Shown here: positions 1 through 5,696 of the stretch, piece by piece
How the letters are laid out: every line of letters begins with the position of its first letter
Numbering within the stretch: the first letter of the stretch is position 1
Origin: JBBQYA01 sp038209155
GTDB taxonomy: Bacteria > Bacteroidota > Bacteroidia > Sphingobacteriales > Sphingobacteriaceae
Direction of reading: 5' to 3'
DNA length: 20,977 nucleotides
Assembly: GCA_038209155.1 (NCBI GenBank)
Contig: JBBQYA010000051.1
Location: forward strand, 1-20,977
Position numbers and translations under genes: made by a program
Notes under the pieces: generated by a model
The model's input: only the letters and a program-made list of their open reading frames with translations
The model's database searches: none
Told to the model about the DNA's origin: nothing

Positions 1-64
1 GAAGTTAAGCCCATCAGCGCCAATGGTACTGCCGTAACAGGTGGGAGAGTAGGTCGTTGCCGAA
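1..64 (+). rRNA. rrf: 5S ribosomal RNA, 3' part (cut by window edge)
   Basis: The first bases carry conserved 5S rRNA blocks: GAAGTTAAGCCC, then GGTACTGC, then GTGGGAGAGTAGGTCG. This corresponds to roughly the second half of a 5S gene and is followed by an intrinsic terminator, as expected for the end of an rRNA operon. The 5' half lies outside the window. The exact 3' end is estimated from the end of the conserved block, because its pairing partner at the 5' end is not visible. Confidence 0.9.
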
Positions 65-105
65 TTTTATTAGTAAAAAGATTCTGAATAGAATCAAGAA
101 TATCT

Positions 106-135
106 AACCCGTAGCCTTAAGCTATGGGTTTTTTT
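106..135 (+). terminator. rRNA operon intrinsic terminator
   Basis: AACCCGTAGC pairs with GCTATGGGTT (one G-U pair) around a four-base loop and is followed by an uninterrupted T run. It lies about 40 bases after the end of 5S rRNA and should end the rRNA operon transcript before the toxin gene. Confidence 0.85.
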
Positions 136-150
136 GTTTTACATCGATTG

Positions 151-178
151 TTAATGGTTAATGATTAATGGTTAATGG
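151..178 (+). repeat. Four tandem TTAATGG heptamers
   Basis: Four consecutive 7-bp units (TTAATGG, TTAATGA, TTAATGG, TTAATGG) follow the rRNA terminator. The same heptamer recurs after the second 5S fragment at 1807-1855, so this simple-sequence tract is part of what marks both copies. Confidence 0.85.
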
Positions 179-305
179 TGTGGGATGGGATTTGGGGAAT
201 TGTTAATTGTTAATGGATGATATCTGAACCTTTTATTTTTAATTTAATTTGATAATAATTGTAAAATAGTTTTAAAAGTTTAGTTATAGGTAAACCAAAT
301 TGTAT

Positions 306-719
306 ATGTTTGCGTTAATAGAAGTAAAGGAAATAGTAGGGAAGCTGAAGTTTTATAAGCTTCTAATTAACAACACTTGTGAATTTGATTTATTCTGTGA
401 ACAATGTATAAAAGATGGAAACCTTAAAAGTGAAATTATACAATTACAAGCCCGAATGCAGCAAATTGCTGATTTGAATACATTACCGATTGAAAAACAC
501 AGAGACATTACTCCAAAAAAGGATCCTATAAAAGAATATGAAATTAAAACCAAGCATTTAAGAGCTTATTTATTCTACGATAAAGAAAATGGAAGAGTAA
601 TTGTATCCTGTGGTAAAAAAACTACGCAAAAGGCAGACATTTCTACCTTCAGGAAAACCAAAAAAGAGTATTTTAATTTTAAAACCAAACCAAATGCTTT
701 GCAAAAAAGATCTATATAA
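306..719 (+). CDS. higB: HigB/RelE-type toxin of a TAC module
   Basis: A predicted 137-residue type II toxin of the RelE/ParE superfamily (HigB/Gp49-like); members typically inhibit translation by cutting ribosome-bound mRNA. The family pattern is visible in the C-terminal half: a basic strand at 78-90 (YEIKTKHLRAYLF), then YDKENGRVIV (91-100), GGKK-like CGKKTTQK (102-109) and the closing FRKTKKEYF helix (115-123). I chose ATG 306 over the TTG two codons earlier. The gene overlaps the antitoxin start at 694 by 26 bases; toxin-first order is typical of higBA systems. An 8-base element TAGTTTTA at 267-274 resembles the Bacteroidota -7 box, but no good -33 TTG is spaced from it. The exact subfamily is uncertain and catalytic residues were not verified. 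Confidence 0.8.
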   Translation: MFALIEVKEIVGKLKFYKLLINNTCEFDLFCEQCIKDGNLKSEIIQLQARMQQIADLNTLPIEKHRDITPKKDPIKEYEIKTKHLRAYLFYDKENGRVIVSCGKKTTQKADISTFRKTKKEYFNFKTKPNALQKRSI

Positions 720-1191
720 AACTAACGAATATTGGGTGGATATACTTCAAAATGAGATTTATCGTCAAGTGACAGCATACATGAAAGTTAATGAATTGAA
801 TCAAAATCAATTGGCTGAAAAATGGAATGTATCAAAAGGATATGTTTCACAAGTGCTTAGTGGAAGTTGTAATTTTTCAATAAAAAAATTGGTTGAACTT
901 TCTTTAGCATTAAATCAAGTGCCTATGCTTGGTTTTGTTCCGAATGAAGCGTATCATAAATTTGAGGAAGTTTCAAAATATATTGAATCGCAAATGAATG
1001 AACAGTTTTTGATTCGATCATCAGGAAATTCAACTGAGATTGACTACCGAATTCCTTCATCTTTAATAACTATTCCATTGAATGTTAGCATAAACAGAAA
1101 CAAAAAAAAGCTCAATGCTGAGGTTGGAAAAGTTATAAGCTTGAATGAGCCACAAAATATTATAACCAAAGAAACACTCCAATCTGCATAA
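694..1191 (+). CDS. higA: HigA-like XRE antitoxin with long C-terminal tail
   Basis: A predicted 165-residue antitoxin and operator-binding repressor. A Cro/C1-type helix-turn-helix spans about residues 33-75, with LNQNQLAEKWNVSKGYVSQV (35-54) as the two core helices and a following FSIKKLVELSLAL helix. Start ATG 694 lies inside the toxin's last codons and gives the N-terminal helix usual in HigA proteins; the frame is open back to 601, but that part overlaps conserved toxin sequence. About 80 residues follow the HTH, ending in a strand-rich, low-complexity tail. In known TAC antitoxins such an extension (ChAD) is bound by the SecB-like chaperone, so this tail may serve that role; that part is inference. 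The next gene begins one base after the stop. Confidence 0.82.
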   Translation: MLCKKDLYKTNEYWVDILQNEIYRQVTAYMKVNELNQNQLAEKWNVSKGYVSQVLSGSCNFSIKKLVELSLALNQVPMLGFVPNEAYHKFEEVSKYIESQMNEQFLIRSSGNSTEIDYRIPSSLITIPLNVSINRNKKKLNAEVGKVISLNEPQNIITKETLQSA

Positions 1192-1192
1192 A

Positions 1193-1636
1193 ATGGATGT
1201 AGCAATAACAATTCTTAAAATACGGGAATTAGCGTTTAGTATCCTAGAAGAAAGAGTAGATGAAACAGGATTATCTATCGGATTTAGCGTTGAGACTATA
1301 ATAAATTTTGATGAGGAAACATTTGAAATTAAAGTTGACTATTCACTCAAAAGCAAATTTACTGGATTAAGTCATGTTCAAATTAAAGTTTCTAATCTTT
1401 TTCGAATTTCCAATCTAAAAGATTATTCAGCAAAAGATAAAGCTCATGTTACCTTGCCTGATGCAACTTTGATAACAATGCTTAGCTTATCTATTTCTCA
1501 TACGAGGGCTTTGCTTGCAAAAAATACGGCGGGTACAACATTAGAGCAATATATATTACCAATTGTAAACCCCACTGAGATTGCGAAGCAAATTTTTAAC
1601 ATCCAAATAGTTAAAGAAAAATTTACCAAAATCTAA
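1193..1636 (+). CDS. SecB-like chaperone of a TAC module
   Basis: A 147-residue protein that I read as SecB-like by pattern, not by search. Its central strands and the motif VSNLFRISNL (67-76) parallel the SecB block QGGIFSIAGI. A helix at 90-110 containing SISHTRALL parallels FPYARECITSM, and YILPIVNPTEIAKQIF (120-135) parallels LAPVNFDALF. Length is near that of SecB (about 155). SecB proteins are cytosolic tetrameric holdases; in TAC modules a SecB-like chaperone stabilises a HigA-type antitoxin by binding its C-terminal tail. The gene sits one base after the antitoxin and is almost certainly cotranscribed with it. No signal peptide or membrane segment is visible. If it is not SecB-like, it is an unknown third gene of a toxin-antitoxin operon. 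Confidence 0.68.
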   Translation: MDVAITILKIRELAFSILEERVDETGLSIGFSVETIINFDEETFEIKVDYSLKSKFTGLSHVQIKVSNLFRISNLKDYSAKDKAHVTLPDATLITMLSLSISHTRALLAKNTAGTTLEQYILPIVNPTEIAKQIFNIQIVKEKFTKI

Positions 1637-1656
1637 ATCTTCCAAATTTAAAGTAA

Positions 1657-1720
1657 GAAGTTAAGCCCATCAGCGCCAATGGTACTGCCGTAACAGGTGG
1701 GAGAGTAGGTCGTTGCCGAA
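1657..1720 (+). pseudogene. 5'-truncated 5S rRNA fragment (second copy)
   Basis: The sequence repeats bases 1-64 exactly, but upstream of it (1637-1656) is AT-rich sequence following the chaperone gene, not the 5' half of 5S rRNA. It therefore cannot form a complete 5S rRNA. The copy boundary is sharp, at the G of GAAGTTAAG. Confidence 0.88.
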
Positions 1721-1761
1721 TTTTATTAGTAAAAAGATTCTGAATAGAATCAAGAATATCT

Positions 1762-1791
1762 AACCCGTAGCCATAAGCTATGGGTTTTTTT
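1762..1791 (+). terminator. Second copy of the rRNA terminator, downstream of the TAC genes
   Basis: AACCCGTAGC pairs with GCTATGGGTT around the loop CATA and is followed by seven Ts. In this position it would end the transcript of the toxin-antitoxin-chaperone operon, whose last stop codon is about 125 bases upstream. Confidence 0.85.
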
Positions 1792-1806
1792 GTTTTAAAC
1801 CGATTG

Positions 1807-1855
1807 TTAATGGTTAATGGTGACTTGTTAATGGTTAATTGTTAATGGTTAATGG
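1807..1855 (+). repeat. TTAATGG heptamer tract
   Basis: Two TTAATGG units, a six-to-seven-base interruption, then TTAATGG, TTAATTG, TTAATGG and TTAATGG. It is the counterpart of the tract at 151-178. Confidence 0.85.
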
Positions 1856-2142
1856 TGTGGTTGGGATTATGGTTGGAAGGTTGGAAAGTTGGGAAGTTAA
1901 AAGGTTGGAAGGTTTAAAGGTTTTAAAGTTGGAAGGTTGTAAAGTTAAAAGGTTGGAAGGTTTAAAGGTTTTAAAGTTAGAAGGTTGTAAAGTTGGGAAG
2001 TTAAAAGGTTGGAAGGTTTTAAAGTTGGAAGGTTGTGAAGTTGGGAAGTTAAAAGGTTGGAAGGTTTAAAGGTTTTAAAGTTGGAAGGTAGTAAAGTTGG
2101 GAAGTTAAAATGTTGGAAAGTTTAAAGGTTTTAAAGTGGTAA
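1856..2142 (+). repeat. GT-rich minisatellite, about five units of 48-56 bp
   Basis: Units start with AAAAGGTTGGAAGGTTTAAA and continue through GTTTTAAAGTTGGAAGG and AAGTTGGGAAGTT. They are built from shorter GGTTGGAA/AGTTGGGA-like modules, and some units lack one module, which explains the 48 versus 56 bp lengths. The tract is almost free of C on this strand. An open frame through it (1839-2069) is only the translation of the repeat. No gene is seen here. Confidence 0.85.
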
Positions 2143-2289
2143 GGTTGACGGTGCTAGGTTTCTGGTTGACGGCGCTAGATTTCTGGTTGACGGCGGTAGT
2201 TTTCTAATTGACGGTGCTAGGTTTCTGGTTGACGGTGCTAGGTTTCTGGTTGACGGTGCTAGGTTTCTGGTTGACGGTGCTAGGTTTCT
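2143..2289 (+). repeat. Seven tandem 21-bp repeats
   Basis: Seven directly adjacent 21-bp units start with GGTTGACGG and end with GGTTTCT. Units 1 and 5-7 are identical; units 2-4 carry a few substitutions. There are no spacers. The array is flanked on both sides by the GGTTTTAAAG module of the preceding minisatellite, as if it had expanded inside it. On the minus strand the repeat would encode a heptapeptide (RNLAPST) repeated in an open frame at 2131-2466, which I do not regard as a gene. Confidence 0.93.
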
Positions 2290-2331
2290 GGTTTTAAAGG
2301 ATTGTATGCAAGGTGGCGTGAATGAGATGGT

Positions 2332-2581
2332 AGGGATTTTTTGCATTAGGGATAGAAGCGGAAATCCTTTTTGCTTTTCGCAAAAAGATTGGAGTGGATA
2401 GCCCGACAGCGATGTGAGGTGGGATGGTTTGGTGGGGTAATCGGTGGAATGCGCTAATAAATACAATTGGTAGTAGAGGCTAATGGATTGTTTTGTAGAC
2501 TCGTTTAGGGTTTTTGATTTTAAGGTTTACGAACTTGCTTTTTTTTACGGGACTACTGTTTTGATATGTATGCTTGGAATG
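2332..2581 (+). repeat. Dispersed 250-bp repeat, copy A
   Basis: This stretch aligns without gaps to 6794-7043 (offset 4462). The first 85 bp (2332-2416) are identical; about 15 mismatches by hand count all fall in the 3' two thirds. It lies between the tandem repeats and the response regulator gene. The invariant part contains the candidate structured RNA annotated separately. Confidence 0.93.
2349..2404 (+). ncRNA. Candidate structured RNA, copy A (possibly a Flavo-1-type motif)
   Basis: The + strand folds into one long hairpin: GGG (2349-2351) with CCC (2402-2404), UA/UA, then a purine-rich internal loop, a short GC/GU step, a second purine loop, AAUC with GAUU, and CUUUUUGC with GCAAAAAG closed by a short U-rich loop. 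The two 18-base sides are of equal length and their mismatches are mainly G-A and G-G, which can stack in RNA; the opposite strand would have pyrimidine mismatches, so + is the likely sense strand. It reminds me of the Flavo-1 motif known from Bacteroidota, from memory only. No promoter or terminator is evident. Confidence 0.55.
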
Positions 2582-2636
2582 CTTTATATTTTAGTTTCAT
2601 TTTGGGTTGGGTGTTAGTAGAATTTCCAATTTCTTT

Positions 2637-2661
2637 TTCTGTGATGGTTTTGTGATACTTT
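2637..2661 (+). promoter_or_regulatory. Shared 25-bp box upstream of the response regulator: probable operator
   Basis: TTCTGTGAT, four bases, then TTGTGATACTTT. It contains two TGTGAT half-sites 11 bp apart (2640 and 2651), about one helical turn, the geometry typical of OmpR-family dimer sites. The element recurs at 5089-5113 with 21 of 25 identical bases. The TACTTT at its right end may also act as the -7 box (Bacteroidota consensus TAnnTTTG). It ends 30 bases before the start codon, which suggests autoregulation. Confidence 0.6.
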
Positions 2662-2691
2662 AGTTGCAATTTTATAAACAAAATAAATTGG

Positions 2692-3402
2692 ATGAAAAGA
2701 GTTTTGGTGATTGAAGATGATTTGCATATTCAGGAGTTGTTGAATATCCACTTGATGGATCTGGATTGTGAGGTGACGAAGGTTGGGAATGGAATTGAGG
2801 GGTATTCTTTATTGTGTAAGGAAAGTTGGGATTTACTCATCTTGGATTTAATGTTGCCTGGAATGGGTGGTTTGGAGATTTGTAGGGCTGTAAGGGAGAG
2901 TAATAAAACGATTCCAATTCTGATGGTGACTGCAAAAAGCGAGGAGATTGATAAGGTTTTGGGCTTGGAGATTGGTGCGGATGATTATATAACGAAGCCG
3001 TTTAGTATTAGGGAATTTATTGCTAGGGTGAAGGCTTTGTTTAGAAGGGCGAATAAAGTGGCGGAAGATACGGTTGAAAAAGAAGGGAAAGAATTGATTT
3101 TTAATAATGGTCATTTAAAAATTGATCTGGATAATTATAAGGTTTTGGTGGATAATAAACGTGAGGAGCTTACGCCAAAGGAGTTTGATTTGTTGGCTTT
3201 GCTTGCTGCTAGACCGGGTAAAAGTTATACTCGGCAGAAATTACTTTCGCTAATATGGGGTTATGATTTTAGTGGGTATGAGCATACGGTGAATTCACAC
3301 ATCAATCGCTTGAGGGCAAAAATTGAACCTGATGTGAATAATCCGACTTATATTTTGACTACGTGGGGTGTGGGTTATCGTTTTTCTGATTCTTTTAATT
3401 AA
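2692..3402 (+). CDS. OmpR/PhoB-family response regulator
   Basis: A 236-residue two-component transcription factor. The receiver domain covers residues 1-120: acidic pair E8/D9/D10, phosphoacceptor D52 in LDLMLPG, T80 in MVTAK and K102 in TKPF. A winged-helix DNA-binding domain fills about 137-233, with LTPKEFDLLALLAARPG and the recognition region HTVNSHINRLRAKIE followed by the wing GVGYRF. All key residues for phosphotransfer are present. The start ATG is the only plausible one, two residues before the first strand. The kinase gene follows after six bases, so the pair forms one operon. The 25-bp box just upstream also precedes the lipoprotein gene at 5169, which makes that gene a likely target. 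The signal sensed is unknown. Confidence 0.93.
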   Translation: MKRVLVIEDDLHIQELLNIHLMDLDCEVTKVGNGIEGYSLLCKESWDLLILDLMLPGMGGLEICRAVRESNKTIPILMVTAKSEEIDKVLGLEIGADDYITKPFSIREFIARVKALFRRANKVAEDTVEKEGKELIFNNGHLKIDLDNYKVLVDNKREELTPKEFDLLALLAARPGKSYTRQKLLSLIWGYDFSGYEHTVNSHINRLRAKIEPDVNNPTYILTTWGVGYRFSDSFN

Positions 3403-3408
3403 CTATCT

Positions 3409-4863
3409 ATGCAGAGTATTAAAAACACGCTTTATTGGAAAATATCGGCGCTTTTCATTCTTATTTTGACTACTTTGAGTGTTACGTATTCTTTGTTTAC
3501 GATACAAACTAGTCGCAATTATTTTGAGGAGACTACTCAGCGATTGAATAAAGGTGTGGCGGAACATATGTTGCTGGAGGTTCAACCTTTCAAAGATGGA
3601 AGGGTAAATGACGAAGCTTTGGGCAAGATTATGCATAGTATGATGGCGGTAAATCCTAAAATTGAAGTTTATTTGTTGAGTCCAGAAGGTGAAATTTTAT
3701 CTTTTGTGGTGTTGGATCAAGAGGTGAAATTGAAGTATGTGGACATGGATCCGATAAAAAAAATTATAGCTGTTAAAGAATACAATGATATTATTTATGG
3801 GGATAATCCTCGATTGCCGGGACTAAAAACTATTTTTTCTGCTGCGGAGGTTAGGGAAAATGGAATTTTGCAGGGCTACATCTATCTTACTCTAAACAGC
3901 GAGCAAAGTCTTAAGATTTCGGAAACGTTGTTTAGCAGTTATATGATTCGTATGGGGATTAAATATTTTGCGTTCACGATGGTAACTGCTATGCTTATAA
4001 GTTTGTTGCTACTTTGGATGCTGATAAGAAACTTGAATAAGGTTTTGATTATGACTAAGAATTTTCAGAATGGTGATTTGGATGCGCGAATAGAAGTTAA
4101 TGGAAGTGGTGAATTGGCAAATATGTCTTACTCTATTAATAGTATGGCTGATACGATAGTAACGAATATTGAGCAACTTAAGGAGAATGATAATTTAAGG
4201 AGGGAATTGATTGCTAATATTTCACATGATTTGCGTTCACCCGTTTCGGTAATTCAAGGGTATGCGGAAACGTTGGTGATTAAATCTGATATGTTGACAA
4301 AGGAAAAACAAGATGAATATCTTGATATCATTATTAAAACATCAGGAAAACTTAAAAATTTGATGGCTGATTTGTTTGAACTTTCTACATTGGAAGCTAA
4401 ATTGATAAAACCGAAAAAGGAGAAATTTCAGATTTTTGAATTGTTGCAAGACATGAGTAATTCTTTCCGAATACTTGCTCAGGAGAAAAATATTTCTCTT
4501 ACTACTTTTAGCAATACTGAAATACCTATGGTGTATGCAGATTTGCAAATGATAGAACGCGTGATCCAAAATTTGGTGCATAATGCCATCAATTACACTC
4601 CTAACAATGGCGAAATAAAAATTGAATGTTTGGGAAAAGATGAGAGGGTGGAGGTGAAAATTAGTAATTCTGGAAAAGGAATAAAGCCGGAAGATTTGCC
4701 TAAAATATTTGATCGGTATTATAAAACGGATGATTCGGCGATAAACTCGGGAACGGGCCTCGGATTGGCGATTGTGAAAAACATTCTGATTTTACATGAT
4801 TCGGATATTAATGTAGAAAGTCAAATTGGCAAAATAACCACTTTTACTTTTTCTTTAAATTGA
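3409..4863 (+). CDS. Membrane sensor histidine kinase, partner of the upstream regulator
   Basis: A 484-residue sensor kinase. TM1 spans about residues 12-31, an extracytoplasmic sensing region about 32-182, TM2 about 187-207, then a HAMP linker (to about 258). The HisKA dimerisation domain has phosphoacceptor H273 in ANISHDLRSP. The ATPase domain shows the N box NLVHNAINYTP (388-397), a G1 box NSGKGI (420-425), the F box FDRYY and the G2 box GTGLGLAIVKN. In G1 the usual aspartate is N420 (NSGxGI), a variant I believe is also found in other kinases. The periplasmic region shows no recognised domain to me. It should phosphorylate D52 of the regulator encoded six bases upstream. A T-rich hairpin terminator follows at 4931-4959. 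Confidence 0.93.
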   Translation: MQSIKNTLYWKISALFILILTTLSVTYSLFTIQTSRNYFEETTQRLNKGVAEHMLLEVQPFKDGRVNDEALGKIMHSMMAVNPKIEVYLLSPEGEILSFVVLDQEVKLKYVDMDPIKKIIAVKEYNDIIYGDNPRLPGLKTIFSAAEVRENGILQGYIYLTLNSEQSLKISETLFSSYMIRMGIKYFAFTMVTAMLISLLLLWMLIRNLNKVLIMTKNFQNGDLDARIEVNGSGELANMSYSINSMADTIVTNIEQLKENDNLRRELIANISHDLRSPVSVIQGYAETLVIKSDMLTKEKQDEYLDIIIKTSGKLKNLMADLFELSTLEAKLIKPKKEKFQIFELLQDMSNSFRILAQEKNISLTTFSNTEIPMVYADLQMIERVIQNLVHNAINYTPNNGEIKIECLGKDERVEVKISNSGKGIKPEDLPKIFDRYYKTDDSAINSGTGLGLAIVKNILILHDSDINVESQIGKITTFTFSLN

Positions 4864-4930
4864 TTCTATTAGTTCTTAAAAAGAAAATCAGTAGGTTTTT
4901 CTGTAAATCTTTTGAACAGCGAATGTTTAA

Positions 4931-4959
4931 AAAAAAAGATGCTGAGGCAATCTTTTTTT
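4931..4959 (+). terminator. Terminator after the histidine kinase gene
   Basis: AAAAAAAGAT pairs with ATCTTTTTTT, extended by GC/GC with one bulged A around a TGAG loop. The A tract and T tract make it usable in both directions. It lies about 70 bases after the kinase stop codon. The rest of 4864-5168 is AT-rich and holds only the regulatory box at 5089-5113. Confidence 0.7.
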
Positions 4960-5088
4960 CTATTGCTAAGTATTAAAATTCTCTCAGTTTAAAAAGATTT
5001 TTATTGGGAAGGGCTGAAAATGCACCTATGATTTCCTTTTAATTATTTGCTTAAAAAAATTGAAATCCCAAAAATTTAAAAGTTAATC

Positions 5089-5113
5089 TTCTGCGATATT
5101 CTTGTGATACTTT
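5089..5113 (+). promoter_or_regulatory. Shared 25-bp box upstream of the DM13 lipoprotein gene
   Basis: TTCTGCGAT, four bases, then TTGTGATACTTT, matching the box before the response regulator gene at 21 of 25 positions. Half-sites TGCGAT (5092) and TGTGAT (5103) are 11 bp apart. It ends 55 bases before the lipoprotein start codon. Both boxes are also followed by a similar AAACAAAA stretch. I infer that the response regulator at 2692 controls this promoter. Confidence 0.6.
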
Positions 5114-5168
5114 TTAAGGTTATTTGAGAAATCATTTAAACAAAAAACAATTTTAAAAAATTAAAATC

Positions 5169-5624
5169 ATGAAAAAATCATTATTAATCATTTTAACATT
5201 TGCACTTTTAGGGTTCTCTAGCTGTGAAAAGGAAAAAGAAACAATTACAGAAACAATAGATAGCAGCAAACCAAGTGGAGCTTTTACTGCAAGTAAAACA
5301 GGAACCTTAGTAGCCCAAAACGGAACACCAACTGCAGGTACAGTACAATCAGGAAAGGATGCATCAGGTACATGGTATTTTAAATTGGCTAGTAATTTTA
5401 TAACTGAATTAGCAACTGGAACGGCATCTGTTTATTTGTCTACATCATCCACGTTTGTAGCTAGTCCGGGTTCAGGGAATCCAGATTTGCAATTAGTAGG
5501 TATTGTAAAATCAAATGGTGAGGCATTTTATAAATTGGCAAGTATGCCTGCATCTAAATTTACTCACGTAATCATTTGGTGTGGTTCGGCGAATATTCCA
5601 TTTGGCAATGCACCGCTACAATAG
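5169..5624 (+). CDS. DM13-domain lipoprotein
   Basis: A 151-residue predicted lipoprotein. The signal peptide MKKSLLIILTFALLGFSS ends at lipobox cysteine C19; the charged EKEKE run directly after it resembles the signals that send Bacteroidota lipoproteins to the cell surface (inference). Residues about 37-151 match the DM13 pattern: a glycine-rich opening strand, SGTWYFKLASNF, a VYLS strand (104-107), a LVGIVKSNGEAFYKL hairpin, and the closing VIIWC...FGNAPL with a conserved cysteine. DM13 domains are thought to act in extracellular redox or cytochrome-like electron transfer, but the role is poorly established. The shared upstream box links it to the two-component pair. A terminator follows at 5653, before the barrel gene. 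Confidence 0.78.
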   Translation: MKKSLLIILTFALLGFSSCEKEKETITETIDSSKPSGAFTASKTGTLVAQNGTPTAGTVQSGKDASGTWYFKLASNFITELATGTASVYLSTSSTFVASPGSGNPDLQLVGIVKSNGEAFYKLASMPASKFTHVIIWCGSANIPFGNAPLQ

Positions 5625-5652
5625 TTTTTTGTTTTAAGTTTTCATTTGAAGG

Positions 5653-5685
5653 GAAAGGCATAATCACAATGCCTTTCTTTTTTTT
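5653..5685 (+). terminator. Strong terminator directly before the barrel gene start
   Basis: GAAAGGCAT pairs perfectly with ATGCCTTTC (9 bp) around a 7-base loop, followed by eight Ts. It lies 28 bases after the lipoprotein stop and only 11 bases before the next start codon at 5697. The barrel gene must therefore be made by read-through. Confidence 0.85.
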
Positions 5686-5696
5686 AAATCTTTTTT

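Larger units (their letters stand above)
1..163 (+). repeat. Long direct repeat, copy 1 (5S tail + terminator + start of heptamers)
   Basis: This stretch is repeated at 1657-1819 with only three differences (positions 117, 142 and 144 here). It covers the 5S rRNA 3' part, a small GATTC/GAATC hairpin at 81-96, the terminator and the first TTAATGG heptamers. The two copies bracket the toxin-antitoxin-chaperone genes. The window starts exactly at the point where the copies become identical. Confidence 0.95.
1657..1819 (+). repeat. Long direct repeat, copy 2
   Basis: Second copy of the 163-bp 5S-tail repeat, with differences at 1773, 1798 and 1800 relative to copy 1. The differences show that these are two real loci or diverged copies and not a duplicated read path. 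Confidence 0.95.

Noticed and set aside
601..693. Earlier TTG start for the antitoxin
   Set aside because: The extension overlaps the conserved C-terminal half of the toxin in another frame and adds no family sequence; ATG 694 gives the usual HigA N-terminus.
1..1819. Classic integrative element with integrase and att sites
   Set aside because: No integrase, recombinase or transposase lies between the repeats; only the repeat geometry fits, so it is reported as an open question and not annotated as a mobile element.
1839..2069. Open frame encoding a repetitive KLEGxKV-type peptide on the + strand
   Set aside because: It is only the translation of the GT-rich minisatellite and starts inside TTAATGG repeats; no non-repeat sequence supports it.
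2143..2289. CRISPR array
   Set aside because: Units are directly adjacent without spacers, only 21 bp long, and no cas genes are in the window.
2131..2466. Minus-strand 111-residue frame with RNLAPST heptapeptides
   Set aside because: It consists of the 21-bp tandem repeat plus the antisense of the dispersed RNA-like repeat. The folded-RNA reading of the + strand explains the conserved part better.
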